From Flavobacterium psychrophilum (GTDB taxonomy: Bacteria > Bacteroidota > Bacteroidia > Flavobacteriales > Flavobacteriaceae): a DNA stretch of 24,141 nucleotides. Made by a program: the position numbers and the translations under genes. Numbering within the stretch: the stretch's first letter is position 1; every line of letters begins with the position of its first letter. The stretch spans positions 1 through 24,141 of the forward strand of contig QFQM01000060.1 in NCBI GenBank assembly GCA_003243255.1, in the 5' to 3' direction. Positions 8,630 through 16,904 of the stretch are shown piece after piece. The notes beneath the pieces were generated by a model. That model worked only from the letters and a program-made list of their open reading frames with translations. It was not told the origin of the DNA and searched no databases.

Positions 8630-9733
8630 TTAGTTTTTAATGATTTCTATTCTGGTGCCATCGTGTAGGTTAATCTGCCCACTATTTATAATTTCCTGCT
8701 TTTCCTCCAGGCCGGACAAAACCTCAGTTATATCGCCGAAACTTTTACCTGTTGCTATCGTTTTCTTTTTTGCGATCCCACCACCTGCCACATACACATA
8801 AGGCTGGACTGCATCAGTCAGTATAGTGTTGTTGGGAATCATGAGCGTTCCTGCTTTCTGTTTTGTTTCAAAGGAAACCATCACATCGGTACCTCCTTTA
8901 AGGTCAATACCGGCTCTGTTTTCAACCAGAAGGTCTACCTGATAATTGTGATTAGCATCGGCGACAGGGCTGATATAAATTATTTTTCCGGACAGGTTGC
9001 GACCTGCAAAAATACCCGATGAAATATGAGCAATCCCATTTGTATTCAGATGGTAAACGGTTTGCTGGTCTACGTAAACAGTAGCCTTTAATTTAGAGAT
9101 ATCGGTAATGGTTGCTATTGCGGTACCCATATTCACAAACTCACCGTTCTTAACCTCATGGGAGGAAACAATGCCACTGATAGGTGCTATGATCTTTGCC
9201 TTTCGAATTTGTTCTTTCATGAGGTCTACATGGCTTTTTGCATTTTCATAGTTATTTTCAGCGTTTTCATAATTGTTCTGGATAGTAAGCATATCGGTTT
9301 CTAAGCCAGCCTTATTATCATAAAGGTCTTTAGCCCGTTGGTAGTCATTTTTAAGTTTAGTACGGTTTAAAGCCAATGATTTAAGGTCGGTTTCTGCTTT
9401 TTTTAGATTTATTTCCAATACCCTCATGTCCAGTGTACCCAGCAATTGCCCCTTTGAAACCTTATTGCCCAAATCAACGGATAGTGAAGTAACCATACCT
9501 GCCGATTCGGCATACATACGTACTTCGTCAAATGGCCTTATCGTGGCCGGATAGCTTGTAGTGATGTTCATGGTGCCTTTTTTTACAAAGACTGTACGCA
9601 CTGCTACTGGTATGTTAGTTCGGTCTACAGGGGTGTTAGCTTTATTGAGTTCTTTTTTATTGCTTACCAGTGTAACTGTAATGGCCAGTAGTATGGCAGT
9701 AAGGATTATGATGTAAATGGTTTTTCGTTTCAT
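8630..9733 (-). CDS. RND efflux periplasmic adaptor (membrane fusion protein)
   Basis: A periplasmic adaptor of 367 residues that links the pump to the outer-membrane channel. An N-terminal membrane anchor (IYIIILTAILLAITVTLVS) has no lipobox cysteine, so it is probably a signal-anchor type. The order is typical: a first half of the lipoyl/barrel-sandwich domain (MYAESAGMVTSLSVDLGNKVSKGQ), a long coiled-coil hairpin at about residues 105-185, the second lipoyl half (KIIAPISGIVSSHEVKNGEFV), a beta-barrel with the ATVYVDQQTV segment, and a membrane-proximal domain (MIPNNTILTD). It lies 5 bp after the TolC-type gene and 6 bp before the pump gene, a tight operon. Confidence 0.95.
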   Translation of the reverse strand: MKRKTIYIIILTAILLAITVTLVSNKKELNKANTPVDRTNIPVAVRTVFVKKGTMNITTSYPATIRPFDEVRMYAESAGMVTSLSVDLGNKVSKGQLLGTLDMRVLEINLKKAETDLKSLALNRTKLKNDYQRAKDLYDNKAGLETDMLTIQNNYENAENNYENAKSHVDLMKEQIRKAKIIAPISGIVSSHEVKNGEFVNMGTAIATITDISKLKATVYVDQQTVYHLNTNGIAHISSGIFAGRNLSGKIIYISPVADANHNYQVDLLVENRAGIDLKGGTDVMVSFETKQKAGTLMIPNNTILTDAVQPYVYVAGGGIAKKKTIATGKSFGDITEVLSGLEEKQEIINSGQINLHDGTRIEIIKN

Positions 9734-9738
9734 GATGA

Positions 9739-11061
9739 TTATTTTATTTGGCTAATAAATTCCTTTAGTGTCCCTTTAGACTGGTGATAGTTCAGTTCGC
9801 TGATAAGTAGATTATACAGGCTGTTTAAATAATCGCTTTGGGCATTTTTATATGCAGTATCGTCATTAAGGAAATCGGTAAGGGTAGCTACACCTTTTTT
9901 ATACTGGTATGCTGTTACATCCAGCACCTGCATGGCTAAACCCATATTGTCTTTATTGCTGCTAAAATTGCTGTACGCTGTCCCTAATGATGTTTTACTG
10001 TTTTCATAAGCAAGCTGAAGCTTATCAGTATTGAGTTTAAAGGAGGCTTCCTGGTTTTGCAGTTTTAACTTACTCTCACTTACCTGGCTCCTTTTTTTTA
10101 GTCCGTTGAAAATGGGTACATTTAAGGAAAGCCCTATGTATGAGAAATCATTCCATGCTTTATAAATATCTGACGATTCATTGGTAAGGGATTGATAGCC
10201 AAATCGGCCTAAAGCGGTAAGAGTGGGGTAGTATCCGGCCTTTTCAACCTTTACATTTTGTTTTTCCATTAGAACCGCATTCTCATATATCTTGTAATTG
10301 GTAAGGGTATTTACATTGAAGATTTCGTCATGTGGCTCAATATATACTTCATAATCTGAAGATTCTTTAATCTCCAGTGTGGCATCCAAAGGCATTCCCA
10401 TGGCATTTTTTAAAGTGTTATAGGCAAACTGCAATCGCTCTTGGGTGTCCTTTATCTGGTAGTTCGTCGAATTTAGGCTGACCTTTATACGGTTCACTTC
10501 TTTTTCAAGAATGGTTCCTGCCTGATTTTGGTAATTCAGTACACTATATAATTCTTCATATTTAGATTTATTGGCCATCAAAATCTTCAACTGCTCTTTT
10601 AGTATCAGAATCTGAAAAAATGATGTTGCTGTAGTATAGATTATGGTTTCCTCATTCTGCTGGCGCTCAAGCAGGGATTTGTCGCGGTTTGTTTTATTGG
10701 TAGTAATTTTTGCTATTTTAGTAGGGTCGATGAGGCTTTGGCTTACGTCTATATAGGCATTTGTAGTAAATTTAGATCCCATTGTAATCATTATTGGGTC
10801 AGGTCCAATAAAATCTGCCGTTAATATGGTTGATTGCAGGCTAAGATTATCAATAGTTGTTGCCGCACCTGAAATTTGGGGTAAGTATGCAGCAGTATTC
10901 TGGATATTTTTTTTATCTGCTATAGCAATATTATTACTGTAAATAGCTACTGTTGGGTGGTTTTTAAGAGTGTAGTCTACACAATTTGTTAAGGTAAATG
11001 CATCTTGAGCAAATGCTTTTACACCGAAACTGATCAAAATCATCAAAAGATACTTCTTCAT
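9739..11061 (-). CDS. TolC family outer-membrane efflux channel
   Basis: An outer-membrane channel of 440 residues with signal peptide MKKYLLMILISFGVKAFAQ. It shows the two-fold repeat of OEP proteins, with long amphipathic helices and short beta segments (for example DVSQSLIDPTKI, SYIGLSLNVPIFNGLKKRSQV). The second copy carries the typical PIFNGLKKRSQV start of a helix and a C-terminal YKKGVATLTDFLNDDTAYKNA helix typical of the family. It is the first gene of the four-gene minus-strand operon. Upstream on the minus strand, TTCATTTG (11082-11089) is one base off the Bacteroidota -7 consensus TAnnTTTG, but no good -33 element was seen. Confidence 0.94.
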   Translation of the reverse strand: MKKYLLMILISFGVKAFAQDAFTLTNCVDYTLKNHPTVAIYSNNIAIADKKNIQNTAAYLPQISGAATTIDNLSLQSTILTADFIGPDPIMITMGSKFTTNAYIDVSQSLIDPTKIAKITTNKTNRDKSLLERQQNEETIIYTTATSFFQILILKEQLKILMANKSKYEELYSVLNYQNQAGTILEKEVNRIKVSLNSTNYQIKDTQERLQFAYNTLKNAMGMPLDATLEIKESSDYEVYIEPHDEIFNVNTLTNYKIYENAVLMEKQNVKVEKAGYYPTLTALGRFGYQSLTNESSDIYKAWNDFSYIGLSLNVPIFNGLKKRSQVSESKLKLQNQEASFKLNTDKLQLAYENSKTSLGTAYSNFSSNKDNMGLAMQVLDVTAYQYKKGVATLTDFLNDDTAYKNAQSDYLNSLYNLLISELNYHQSKGTLKEFISQIK

Positions 11062-11136
11062 TTATTTTCGCTTATTTTCAACAAATGAAGTGTAAATGCT
11101 TTTTCGTCCCGGAAAGATTTAATCGAAGCGGGCATA

Positions 11137-11298
11137 ATGGCATTTAAGGCAGGCAATGTATATGTCAGTATGTTAAAAGGCCGGGAAAACCTTTTGGTTT
11201 TTGGCAGATACCTTACAAATTACCATGATTGGATAAAGATTGCCGCTTTAAGTGCCATTTTGCCCTCTTCACTGCTTTTAAAGGAGATTGTCGTTTAA
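11137..11298 (+). other. Short coding-like remnant or small ORF before the sensor kinase
   Basis: Between the divergent operons a 53-codon frame runs from ATG 11137 to TAA 11296-11298. It reads MAFKAGNVYVSMLKGREN, then FGRYLTNYHDWIKIAA and ends LPSSLLLKEIVV. The composition (GRE, YHDW, a hydrophobic C-terminal helix) looks like real protein rather than random intergenic sequence. The frame stays open upstream to a stop near 11087. I do not recognise it. It could be the C-terminal scrap of a lost gene, or a small membrane-associated protein translated just ahead of the kinase. No ribosome-binding site is evident. Confidence 0.3.
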
Positions 11299-11313
11299 AT
11301 TTGATTAATTTTG
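11296..11313 (+). promoter_or_regulatory. Possible -7 elements for the sensor kinase gene
   Basis: Two exact matches to the Bacteroidota -7 motif TAnnTTTG lie in tandem, TAAATTTG (11296-11303) and TAATTTTG (11306-11313), just before the ATG at 11319. A well-spaced -33 TTG is missing (TTG 11288-11290 is only 15 bases before the second element). AT-rich sequence yields such matches by chance, so support is modest. Confidence 0.3.
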
Positions 11314-11318
11314 AATAT

Positions 11319-12332
11319 ATGACAAAGCAATATTACTTTCTGGGCGTTATTATCTGTCTGGGGATAGCTATAGCTGCGCTCCCTATACGTCTTAGTGGCA
11401 ACGATAATATTCAGATGTTAAACGTATTTAAGATAGTTTCCTATACTTTTACTGTTAGTCTGGTCTCTTATTTTATTCACTTCTATTTTTCAAACAGAAA
11501 AACAAATTTTGTATCTAAGGAAAGCCGGTATGTGTATTCAATACTTTCTGTATTTTTTATCTCATTTATTATACTACCGTTAGATGCTGCTTTTGATTAT
11601 ATTTTCAGTTTGGTAAATGATAAACACGACTGGTTTGATTCAAAAAGCAGTGATTGGATATTGCTTATTCTGCGTTGCCTGTTGATTAGCAGCATTTACT
11701 TTTTTGTAGTTTTTTACCTCAAGTTGCTGGAAGAAAGGCAACAGGATAATCTCGAAATAGAACGATTGAAACAGGCACAGCTTGAGGCGAACCTTTCTAA
11801 TCTGAAAGAACAGATGAGCCCTCATTTTTTATTCAATACCCTAAACACGCTAAGTTCAATTACTCAGGAGAAAAAAACAAAGGATTTTATTTCAGAACTG
11901 GCCAACGTGTATCGCTATATGCTGGTGCATAATAAAATGAATGTAGTTACCCTTAGTGAAGAGATGAGTTTTATCAAATCTTATCTTTATATAATAAAAA
12001 CGCGTATGGCCTCTGCAATAGAAATCGACATTACAGTTGATGAAGGGTTAATGGTTATGGCAATGCCTCCCTTAACATTGCAGTTGTTGATAGAAAATGC
12101 AATAAAACATAACGTTACTTCCAGAAGTTATCCGTTAAGAATACAAATTTATAATACCGATTCTCACGTGATAGTGACTAATAGCATAAAGCTTAAAAAT
12201 TCAGTCCAGCATTCTACCGGAGTTGGTTTAAGCAACCTCATAAATCGCTATAATTTGCTATTTTCCCAAACTATTTTAATAGAAGCAGATAATGATCATT
12301 TTAACATTAAACTTCCCATCATATACGCATGA
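11319..12332 (+). CDS. LytS/YehU-type sensor histidine kinase
   Basis: A membrane sensor kinase of 337 residues. I start it at ATG 11319 (MTKQYYFLGVIICLG). An in-frame ATG at 11229 would add 30 residues of non-membrane, cysteine-rich sequence that overlaps the unrelated remnant upstream. About four hydrophobic segments fill residues 5-145, followed by a short coiled coil (LEIERLKQAQLEANLSNLKE). The His_kinase domain follows, with the phospho-acceptor H169 in QMSPHFLFNTLN. The N-box is LIENAIKHNV and the glycine box is STGVGLSNLINRY, the compact architecture of LytS-like kinases. Its last codons overlap the response regulator start (ATGA), so the two are coupled. It is divergent from the efflux operon, which it probably helps to control. 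Confidence 0.94.
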   Translation: MTKQYYFLGVIICLGIAIAALPIRLSGNDNIQMLNVFKIVSYTFTVSLVSYFIHFYFSNRKTNFVSKESRYVYSILSVFFISFIILPLDAAFDYIFSLVNDKHDWFDSKSSDWILLILRCLLISSIYFFVVFYLKLLEERQQDNLEIERLKQAQLEANLSNLKEQMSPHFLFNTLNTLSSITQEKKTKDFISELANVYRYMLVHNKMNVVTLSEEMSFIKSYLYIIKTRMASAIEIDITVDEGLMVMAMPPLTLQLLIENAIKHNVTSRSYPLRIQIYNTDSHVIVTNSIKLKNSVQHSTGVGLSNLINRYNLLFSQTILIEADNDHFNIKLPIIYA

Positions 12333-13084
12333 ATGTCCTGATAATAGAAGATGAGTTTAATGCAGCCAAAGAACTTGAGAGGTTATTGCTGCAATTAGAT
12401 CCTGCAATCACAATCCTCGGCCTTATTGATTCTGTTGAAAACAGTATTGCTTTTCTAAGGCAGCATAGCCCTGATTTAATCTTCTCTGACATTCAGCTTG
12501 CTGATGGTATGTGCTTCGAGATTTATGACGCTGTAAAAGTTACCAGCCCCATCGTTTTTTGTACAGCTTATGATGATTACATGCTGGAGGCTTTTGATAC
12601 TAATGCAGTTAGCTACATTTTAAAGCCAATTAATGAAGAAAATGTAGCAAAAGCGCTTGCAAAAATGAAGACGTTAAGATCGGCATTCAGTCCTGAAACG
12701 GCATTTCTTTCTATTGGGCAGTTGGCGCGCCAGTTAAAATATGTTTACAAGACGTCATTGCTTGTAGAACAGCGTGAAAAAATCATACCATTACAAGTTA
12801 AGGATATAGCTTATATAATGCTTGAAAATACTATTGTTACTATTGTTACGCAGCAAAATAATAAATATTTAAGCAGTACTAATCTTGACGAGCTACAGAA
12901 GTTACTTGATCCTGAATTGTTTTACAGGGCTAACAGACAGTTTATCATCAACCGTACTGCCATAACAAATATTGAACGCTATTTCTCCAGGAAATTAATT
13001 ACACGTTTGAAAATTGAAACTCCCGGGAACATTATCATAAGTAAGGCAAAAGCTTCTGATTTTCTCAGATGGCTGGAGGCATAA
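12329..13084 (+). CDS. LytTR-family response regulator
   Basis: A cytoplasmic DNA-binding response regulator of 251 residues. The receiver domain spans residues 1-~120, with acidic residues E7/D8, phospho-acceptor D54 in IFSDIQLADG, the TAYDDY threonine and the ILKPIN lysine. A linker leads to a LytTR DNA-binding domain (~150-251) containing the YIMLENTIVTIVT strand and the FYRANRQFIINRTAI motif typical of the family. The start overlaps the kinase stop by 4 bp. The cognate kinase is the gene directly upstream. By position the target is likely the divergent RND efflux operon, but I did not identify a convincing LytTR direct repeat in the 257-bp divergent region. Confidence 0.95.
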   Translation: MNVLIIEDEFNAAKELERLLLQLDPAITILGLIDSVENSIAFLRQHSPDLIFSDIQLADGMCFEIYDAVKVTSPIVFCTAYDDYMLEAFDTNAVSYILKPINEENVAKALAKMKTLRSAFSPETAFLSIGQLARQLKYVYKTSLLVEQREKIIPLQVKDIAYIMLENTIVTIVTQQNNKYLSSTNLDELQKLLDPELFYRANRQFIINRTAITNIERYFSRKLITRLKIETPGNIIISKAKASDFLRWLEA

Positions 13085-13419
13085 TGTACTAAATTATCGT
13101 CTACTTAAAAGTATTTTTGAATCATTTGGGACTTTATGTATTCATTCCTAAATTGGTGCAAAGATGTTGCTTCAGTATACAAACCAACATCCATTTTTCA
13201 AGTTACCAGCGAAATGCTCCAGTGGACAATATAAAAAAACAGCCTACAGGCCGTCAGAAGTAACCATACGAAGGAGCTTATAGAATATTTGTTACTTCAC
13301 TAAGTTGGGAGACTTGAAGTTCCCGGGCGGGTAGGTTAGTCTGCCTCCTTTTTTACAATGGTATAAATAAAGAAATACTAATGTTCAGGTTTGCTGTGTA
13401 AGAGAAAAAATATTTTTTT
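13085..13419. other. Intergenic region with inverted repeats, no gene seen
   Basis: No coding frame is convincing here. The region holds a perfect 8-bp inverted repeat GAAGTAAC (13257-13264) / GTTACTTC (13291-13298) around 26 bases. Next comes AGACT (13310-13314) pairing with AGTCT (13338-13342), flanked by GG/CC and followed by six Ts (13349-13354). The latter could be an imperfect terminator for the regulator gene. A small TACT-TAAA-AGTA hairpin followed by Ts also lies shortly after the regulator stop. Confidence 0.4.
13308..13354 (+). terminator. Possible imperfect terminator of the kinase-regulator operon
   Basis: The arms AGACT and AGTCT extend by two G-C pairs across a G-G mismatch. 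A GC-rich loop contains CCCGGG, and T6 follows at 13349-13354. The loop is long and the stem short, so this is a weak call. Confidence 0.28.
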
Positions 13420-13450
13420 TTGCAACGTTCGGTTTAATATATTACATTTG
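13420..13450 (+). promoter_or_regulatory. Bacteroidota-type promoter of the TetR gene
   Basis: A TTG (-33 element, 13420-13422) is followed after 20 bases by TACATTTG (13443-13450), an exact TAnnTTTG -7 element. The ATG at 13458 begins only 7 bases after the -7 box, so the transcript would be leaderless or nearly so. The operator-like motif 13424-13436 sits within the spacer, the usual place for autorepression. Confidence 0.6.
13424..13436 (+). promoter_or_regulatory. Putative TetR operator, copy 1
   Basis: AACGTTCGGTTTA lies inside the promoter spacer of the TetR gene. Eleven of its 13 bases match AACGAACGGTTTA at 14051-14063 in front of the next gene. Two matched motifs that bracket a TetR gene and precede its neighbour suggest its own operator sites. 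Confidence 0.5.
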
Positions 13451-13457
13451 CCCTGTT

Positions 13458-14030
13458 ATGCCACGAAACAAGGAATTCAATTACGACGAAAAGCTGGTAG
13501 CGGCGCGTGACCTTTTTTGGAAAAAGGGGTACAATGCCACGTCTATAAACGACCTGGAGGTGGCCATGAAGATAAACCGAAGCAGTATTTATCTGGCTTA
13601 CGGAAATAAACACGAGCTCTTTGTAAAATCGCTTTGTAACTACATGGAAGGTAAAGACAGGCAATATCGTGAGGCTGCAGCAAAAAGCAATGAGCCCTTA
13701 CAGGCTATCAGGAATATCATCTTATCTGTGCGTGATTCGGCGGTAGAGGATAAAACCTGCCTTTTTACGAATTCGGTTTTTGAGCTGGCCAGCAGCGATG
13801 TTGAGATTGGCAAACTTTTAAAACGACAAACTCAGTCAGCTGTCTCACTTTTTGAGTCACTGCTGGTCAAAGCCAAGGATAACGGTTCTTATACATCCGT
13901 TAAAACACCGGCCGAAATGGCCCTTTTTTTAGTGTCGGGCTTAGTTTCTATCTACAATACGCAGGTTGTTTTCTCTGACAGGAAATTGACCAACCAGACT
14001 GCTGAAATTTTAATGCAGTCAGTCAACTGA
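13458..14030 (+). CDS. TetR/AcrR family transcriptional regulator
   Basis: A cytoplasmic one-component repressor of 190 residues, normal for the family. The N-terminal DNA-binding domain begins with YDEKLVAARDLFWKKGYNATSINDLEVAMKI in pieces: helix 1 at ~9-22, and the helix-turn-helix at ~27-50 with TSINDLEVAMKINRSSIYLAY. The residues after ~60 form a mostly helical ligand-binding and dimerisation domain containing CLFTNSVFELASSD, similar to TetR proteins that regulate oxidoreductase genes (family knowledge). The ATG at 13458 follows a TAnnTTTG promoter and probably gives a leaderless transcript. The next gene starts 45 bp downstream, preceded by a second operator-like motif, so the regulator probably controls itself and the ABM lipoprotein/AKR genes. 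Confidence 0.94.
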   Translation: MPRNKEFNYDEKLVAARDLFWKKGYNATSINDLEVAMKINRSSIYLAYGNKHELFVKSLCNYMEGKDRQYREAAAKSNEPLQAIRNIILSVRDSAVEDKTCLFTNSVFELASSDVEIGKLLKRQTQSAVSLFESLLVKAKDNGSYTSVKTPAEMALFLVSGLVSIYNTQVVFSDRKLTNQTAEILMQSVN

Positions 14031-14050
14031 TTTTTTTTATCATATTTTGA

Positions 14051-14063
14051 AACGAACGGTTTA
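14051..14063 (+). promoter_or_regulatory. Putative TetR operator, copy 2
   Basis: AACGAACGGTTTA lies 12 bases before the ATG of the ABM lipoprotein gene. Within it AAAC and GTTT form inverted half-sites if one flanking A is included. A near-match to the -7 box (ATATTTTG, 14042-14049) lies just upstream, so a bound repressor would block a promoter there. Confidence 0.45.
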
Positions 14064-14075
14064 AAATAAAAAAGT

Positions 14076-14822
14076 ATGAGTGTATTGAAAAACAAAAAAA
14101 GAAGTTCGCCATTCAGGTCGTGGTGTGTGGTAGTAGTTGCCACTTTGTGCATGTCGGCCTGTAAGCAAGAAATTGGTCAGGTAAAATCCACAGTGGAGGA
14201 AAACCATCCTGAAACGTTTCAGGAACTTGGTTTCTTTGGACCGGTAAAGTCTGGTGAATGGGAAAGATTTTTGGATGCCGTGCAAAATAATATAGCACAT
14301 TCGCGAGATGAGCCAGGGAATCTGTCTTTTAGTTTGTACCAGCCGGAGGGCGACACGCTGCAACCAATATGGTTTGAAAGGTTTAAGACAAAAGAAGCAC
14401 ATAACCTTCATAAGGAGAAAGATTATTTTAAAAATGCGATAGATGTTATAAAAAAATCATTAGTAGGGCAAGCATATGCAATCGAGCTGAAGGAGCTTAA
14501 GGAAGTTCCGGCGTTGGCTCATGCTGAGCAAGATTTTAAGACAGCTTATACGTCAATCACACTTTTTGATGTGAGGCCTGAAAACCGCAAAGACTTTATT
14601 CTGGAGATGGCCATTGCCATCCCTGCATACAGAGCGTCGGATGGAAATTCAGAATACAACCTGTATCAATACAAAGATGATGCAAATAAGTTTGTGCTGA
14701 TTGAAGCTTGGGAAGATAAGATGTCTTATGATGACGCGCTGAAGCAGCGAACCACGGCAACGGACAGGCGGTGGTTTGCTGCTTATCCCGTCCGCCGGGA
14801 CATGAAAGACCTGTCCAGGTAA
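14076..14822 (+). CDS. Lipoprotein with two ABM-like (quinol monooxygenase-type) domains
   Basis: A 248-residue predicted lipoprotein. The signal segment (WCVVVVATLCMSAC) ends in a lipobox with the lipidated Cys29 (SACKQE). The mature part contains two ferredoxin-like segments. The first (~45-140) has GEWERFLDAVQNNIAHSRDE followed by LSFSLYQPEG and IWFERFKTKEAHNLHKEKDYF. The second (~155-245) has YTSITLFDVRPENRKDF and YNLYQYKDDANKFVLIEAWED. That spacing is characteristic of antibiotic biosynthesis monooxygenase (ABM) domains, known for cofactor-free oxidation of quinols and related compounds. The enzymatic role here is inferred, and its cell-envelope location is notable for this fold. It lies between the TetR gene and an aldo/keto reductase gene 30 bp downstream, probably one operon. 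Confidence 0.85.
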   Translation: MSVLKNKKRSSPFRSWCVVVVATLCMSACKQEIGQVKSTVEENHPETFQELGFFGPVKSGEWERFLDAVQNNIAHSRDEPGNLSFSLYQPEGDTLQPIWFERFKTKEAHNLHKEKDYFKNAIDVIKKSLVGQAYAIELKELKEVPALAHAEQDFKTAYTSITLFDVRPENRKDFILEMAIAIPAYRASDGNSEYNLYQYKDDANKFVLIEAWEDKMSYDDALKQRTTATDRRWFAAYPVRRDMKDLSR

Positions 14823-14846
14823 TAAAAATATATCATTAATCTATAA

Positions 14847-15710
<864 letters not shown>

Positions 15711-15717
15711 TAAGTCC

Positions 15718-15755
15718 AAAAATGCCTGTATGGGAATCCCGTACAGGCATTTTTT
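15718..15755 (+). terminator. Strong Rho-independent terminator after the aldo/keto reductase
   Basis: AAAAATGCCTGTA (15718-15730) pairs with TACAGGCATTTTT (15742-15754). The stem continues inward through a T-G wobble and GGG/CCC to an AAT loop, and the 3' arm runs into a T-tract. The flanking A-run and T-run could let it act in both directions. Confidence 0.9.
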
Positions 15756-15893
15756 AATTTTCAGCAACCTTTTAATAAAGTTCGATAGTGTTACTTAGCT
15801 ACAAAGATTCAGTCTTTTCGTGACTTTTTTTGTTGTGAACTCCAATTGTGTTTGCTAAGGATCAGGTATAGATTAAAATTGAAAACTAAAAAA

Positions 15894-16904
15894 CTATAAA
15901 TCAGACTTCCTGAAATTAGAATGCTGTGTAGCTGTAAAGAAATCACGAAATACCTGATTAATCTCTTCATGGCAAGCAGAAGCCCTAATTCCTAATTGTG
16001 GGTATATTTTGGTTATATGATGTACCAAATTTGTAACTACAATTTTTCCGAAACTATGAATCTCTTCAAGTAGAAAGGAGTCCAACTGTATGTTTTGGCT
16101 AAGAGTTTTTTCTATTAGAACAGCATACTCAATCACTTTTTGTGATGTCACATTCAGATAGTCACTAAAATCACTGATACTGATTTTAATATTAATTTCT
16201 AACGCTTTTTCAGCAAAGTGACTTGCCATTCCTATATAATTCACTAACAGGGTAAGATCGGCAAATGTCTGAAAAGGAATGCGATCTAAAGGATCATTAC
16301 TGTAAAATTTGTTATATGTGAAAGAGAATTCAACAGGAACCAATTGATTTTGCACCTTAAAGCTATGAGAAGCGGTGGCTATCATTCCCATCGATTTCCA
16401 TGCTGTTATAAGTTCAACCTGAGCAGGGGTTAAGACGAAGGATAAAAATTGGGGTTCGCCTTTGCTGTCAAGCAGATATTGACCATTTTCCACAAGTTTG
16501 GCGTTGAGCGTAAAATGAGTAAGATAAGGTGCTCCTGTGGCATACTTCCAAAAACCGTTGATAAGGTAATTGTCGCCGATTTTTTCAGCTGTTCCCCCAA
16601 GCATCCCACTCCCACCAAAACAAATGTTTTCACTGCCAAAAATTCTGGATGCCGTTTCGGGCCTGAGATTCCTTGAGAAATAATTAGCCCCGCTGCATAA
16701 GGTGACAAACCATCCGAGGCTACCGTCGATCTTAGCGATTTGCTGGAGTTTTTTCAGCCCTTCGCAGAAAGAGAGACCTAAACCATTGTATTCTTTGGGA
16801 ACCCAAATCTGAAGCCGTCCTGACCTGTGGATTTCATCCAGTATTTCAGGGCGGAATATTTCAGCACCTAACAAGCTTTCACGTAATTCTTTTGTATGCA
16901 GCAT
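15894..16904 (-). CDS. Acyl-CoA dehydrogenase-like flavoprotein
   Basis: A 336-residue protein of the acyl-CoA dehydrogenase superfamily, somewhat shorter than the usual ~380. The N-terminal helical domain has WVPKEYNGLGLSF and KIDGSLGWFVTLCSGANYF. The middle beta domain has the CFGGSGMLGGTAEKIGDNYLINGFWKYATGAPYLTHF region (in parts), where FGGSG and GFWKYATGA resemble the flavin-facing strands. The C-terminal helices hold LVNYIGMASHFAEKALE and a final RDFFTATQHSNF. That last motif resembles the flavin-dependent monooxygenase branch (DszC/HpaB-like) rather than beta-oxidation enzymes, and I see no clear catalytic glutamate. No flavin reductase partner lies beside it. The strand is opposite to its neighbours and it appears to stand alone. 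Confidence 0.82.
   Translation of the reverse strand: MLHTKELRESLLGAEIFRPEILDEIHRSGRLQIWVPKEYNGLGLSFCEGLKKLQQIAKIDGSLGWFVTLCSGANYFSRNLRPETASRIFGSENICFGGSGMLGGTAEKIGDNYLINGFWKYATGAPYLTHFTLNAKLVENGQYLLDSKGEPQFLSFVLTPAQVELITAWKSMGMIATASHSFKVQNQLVPVEFSFTYNKFYSNDPLDRIPFQTFADLTLLVNYIGMASHFAEKALEINIKISISDFSDYLNVTSQKVIEYAVLIEKTLSQNIQLDSFLLEEIHSFGKIVVTNLVHHITKIYPQLGIRASACHEEINQVFRDFFTATQHSNFRKSDL

Noticed and set aside
11229..11318. N-terminal extension of the sensor kinase from an ATG at 11229.
   Set aside because: The added 30 residues are polar and cysteine-rich, sit before the first membrane helix and overlap another protein-like frame. ATG 11319 gives a normal start.
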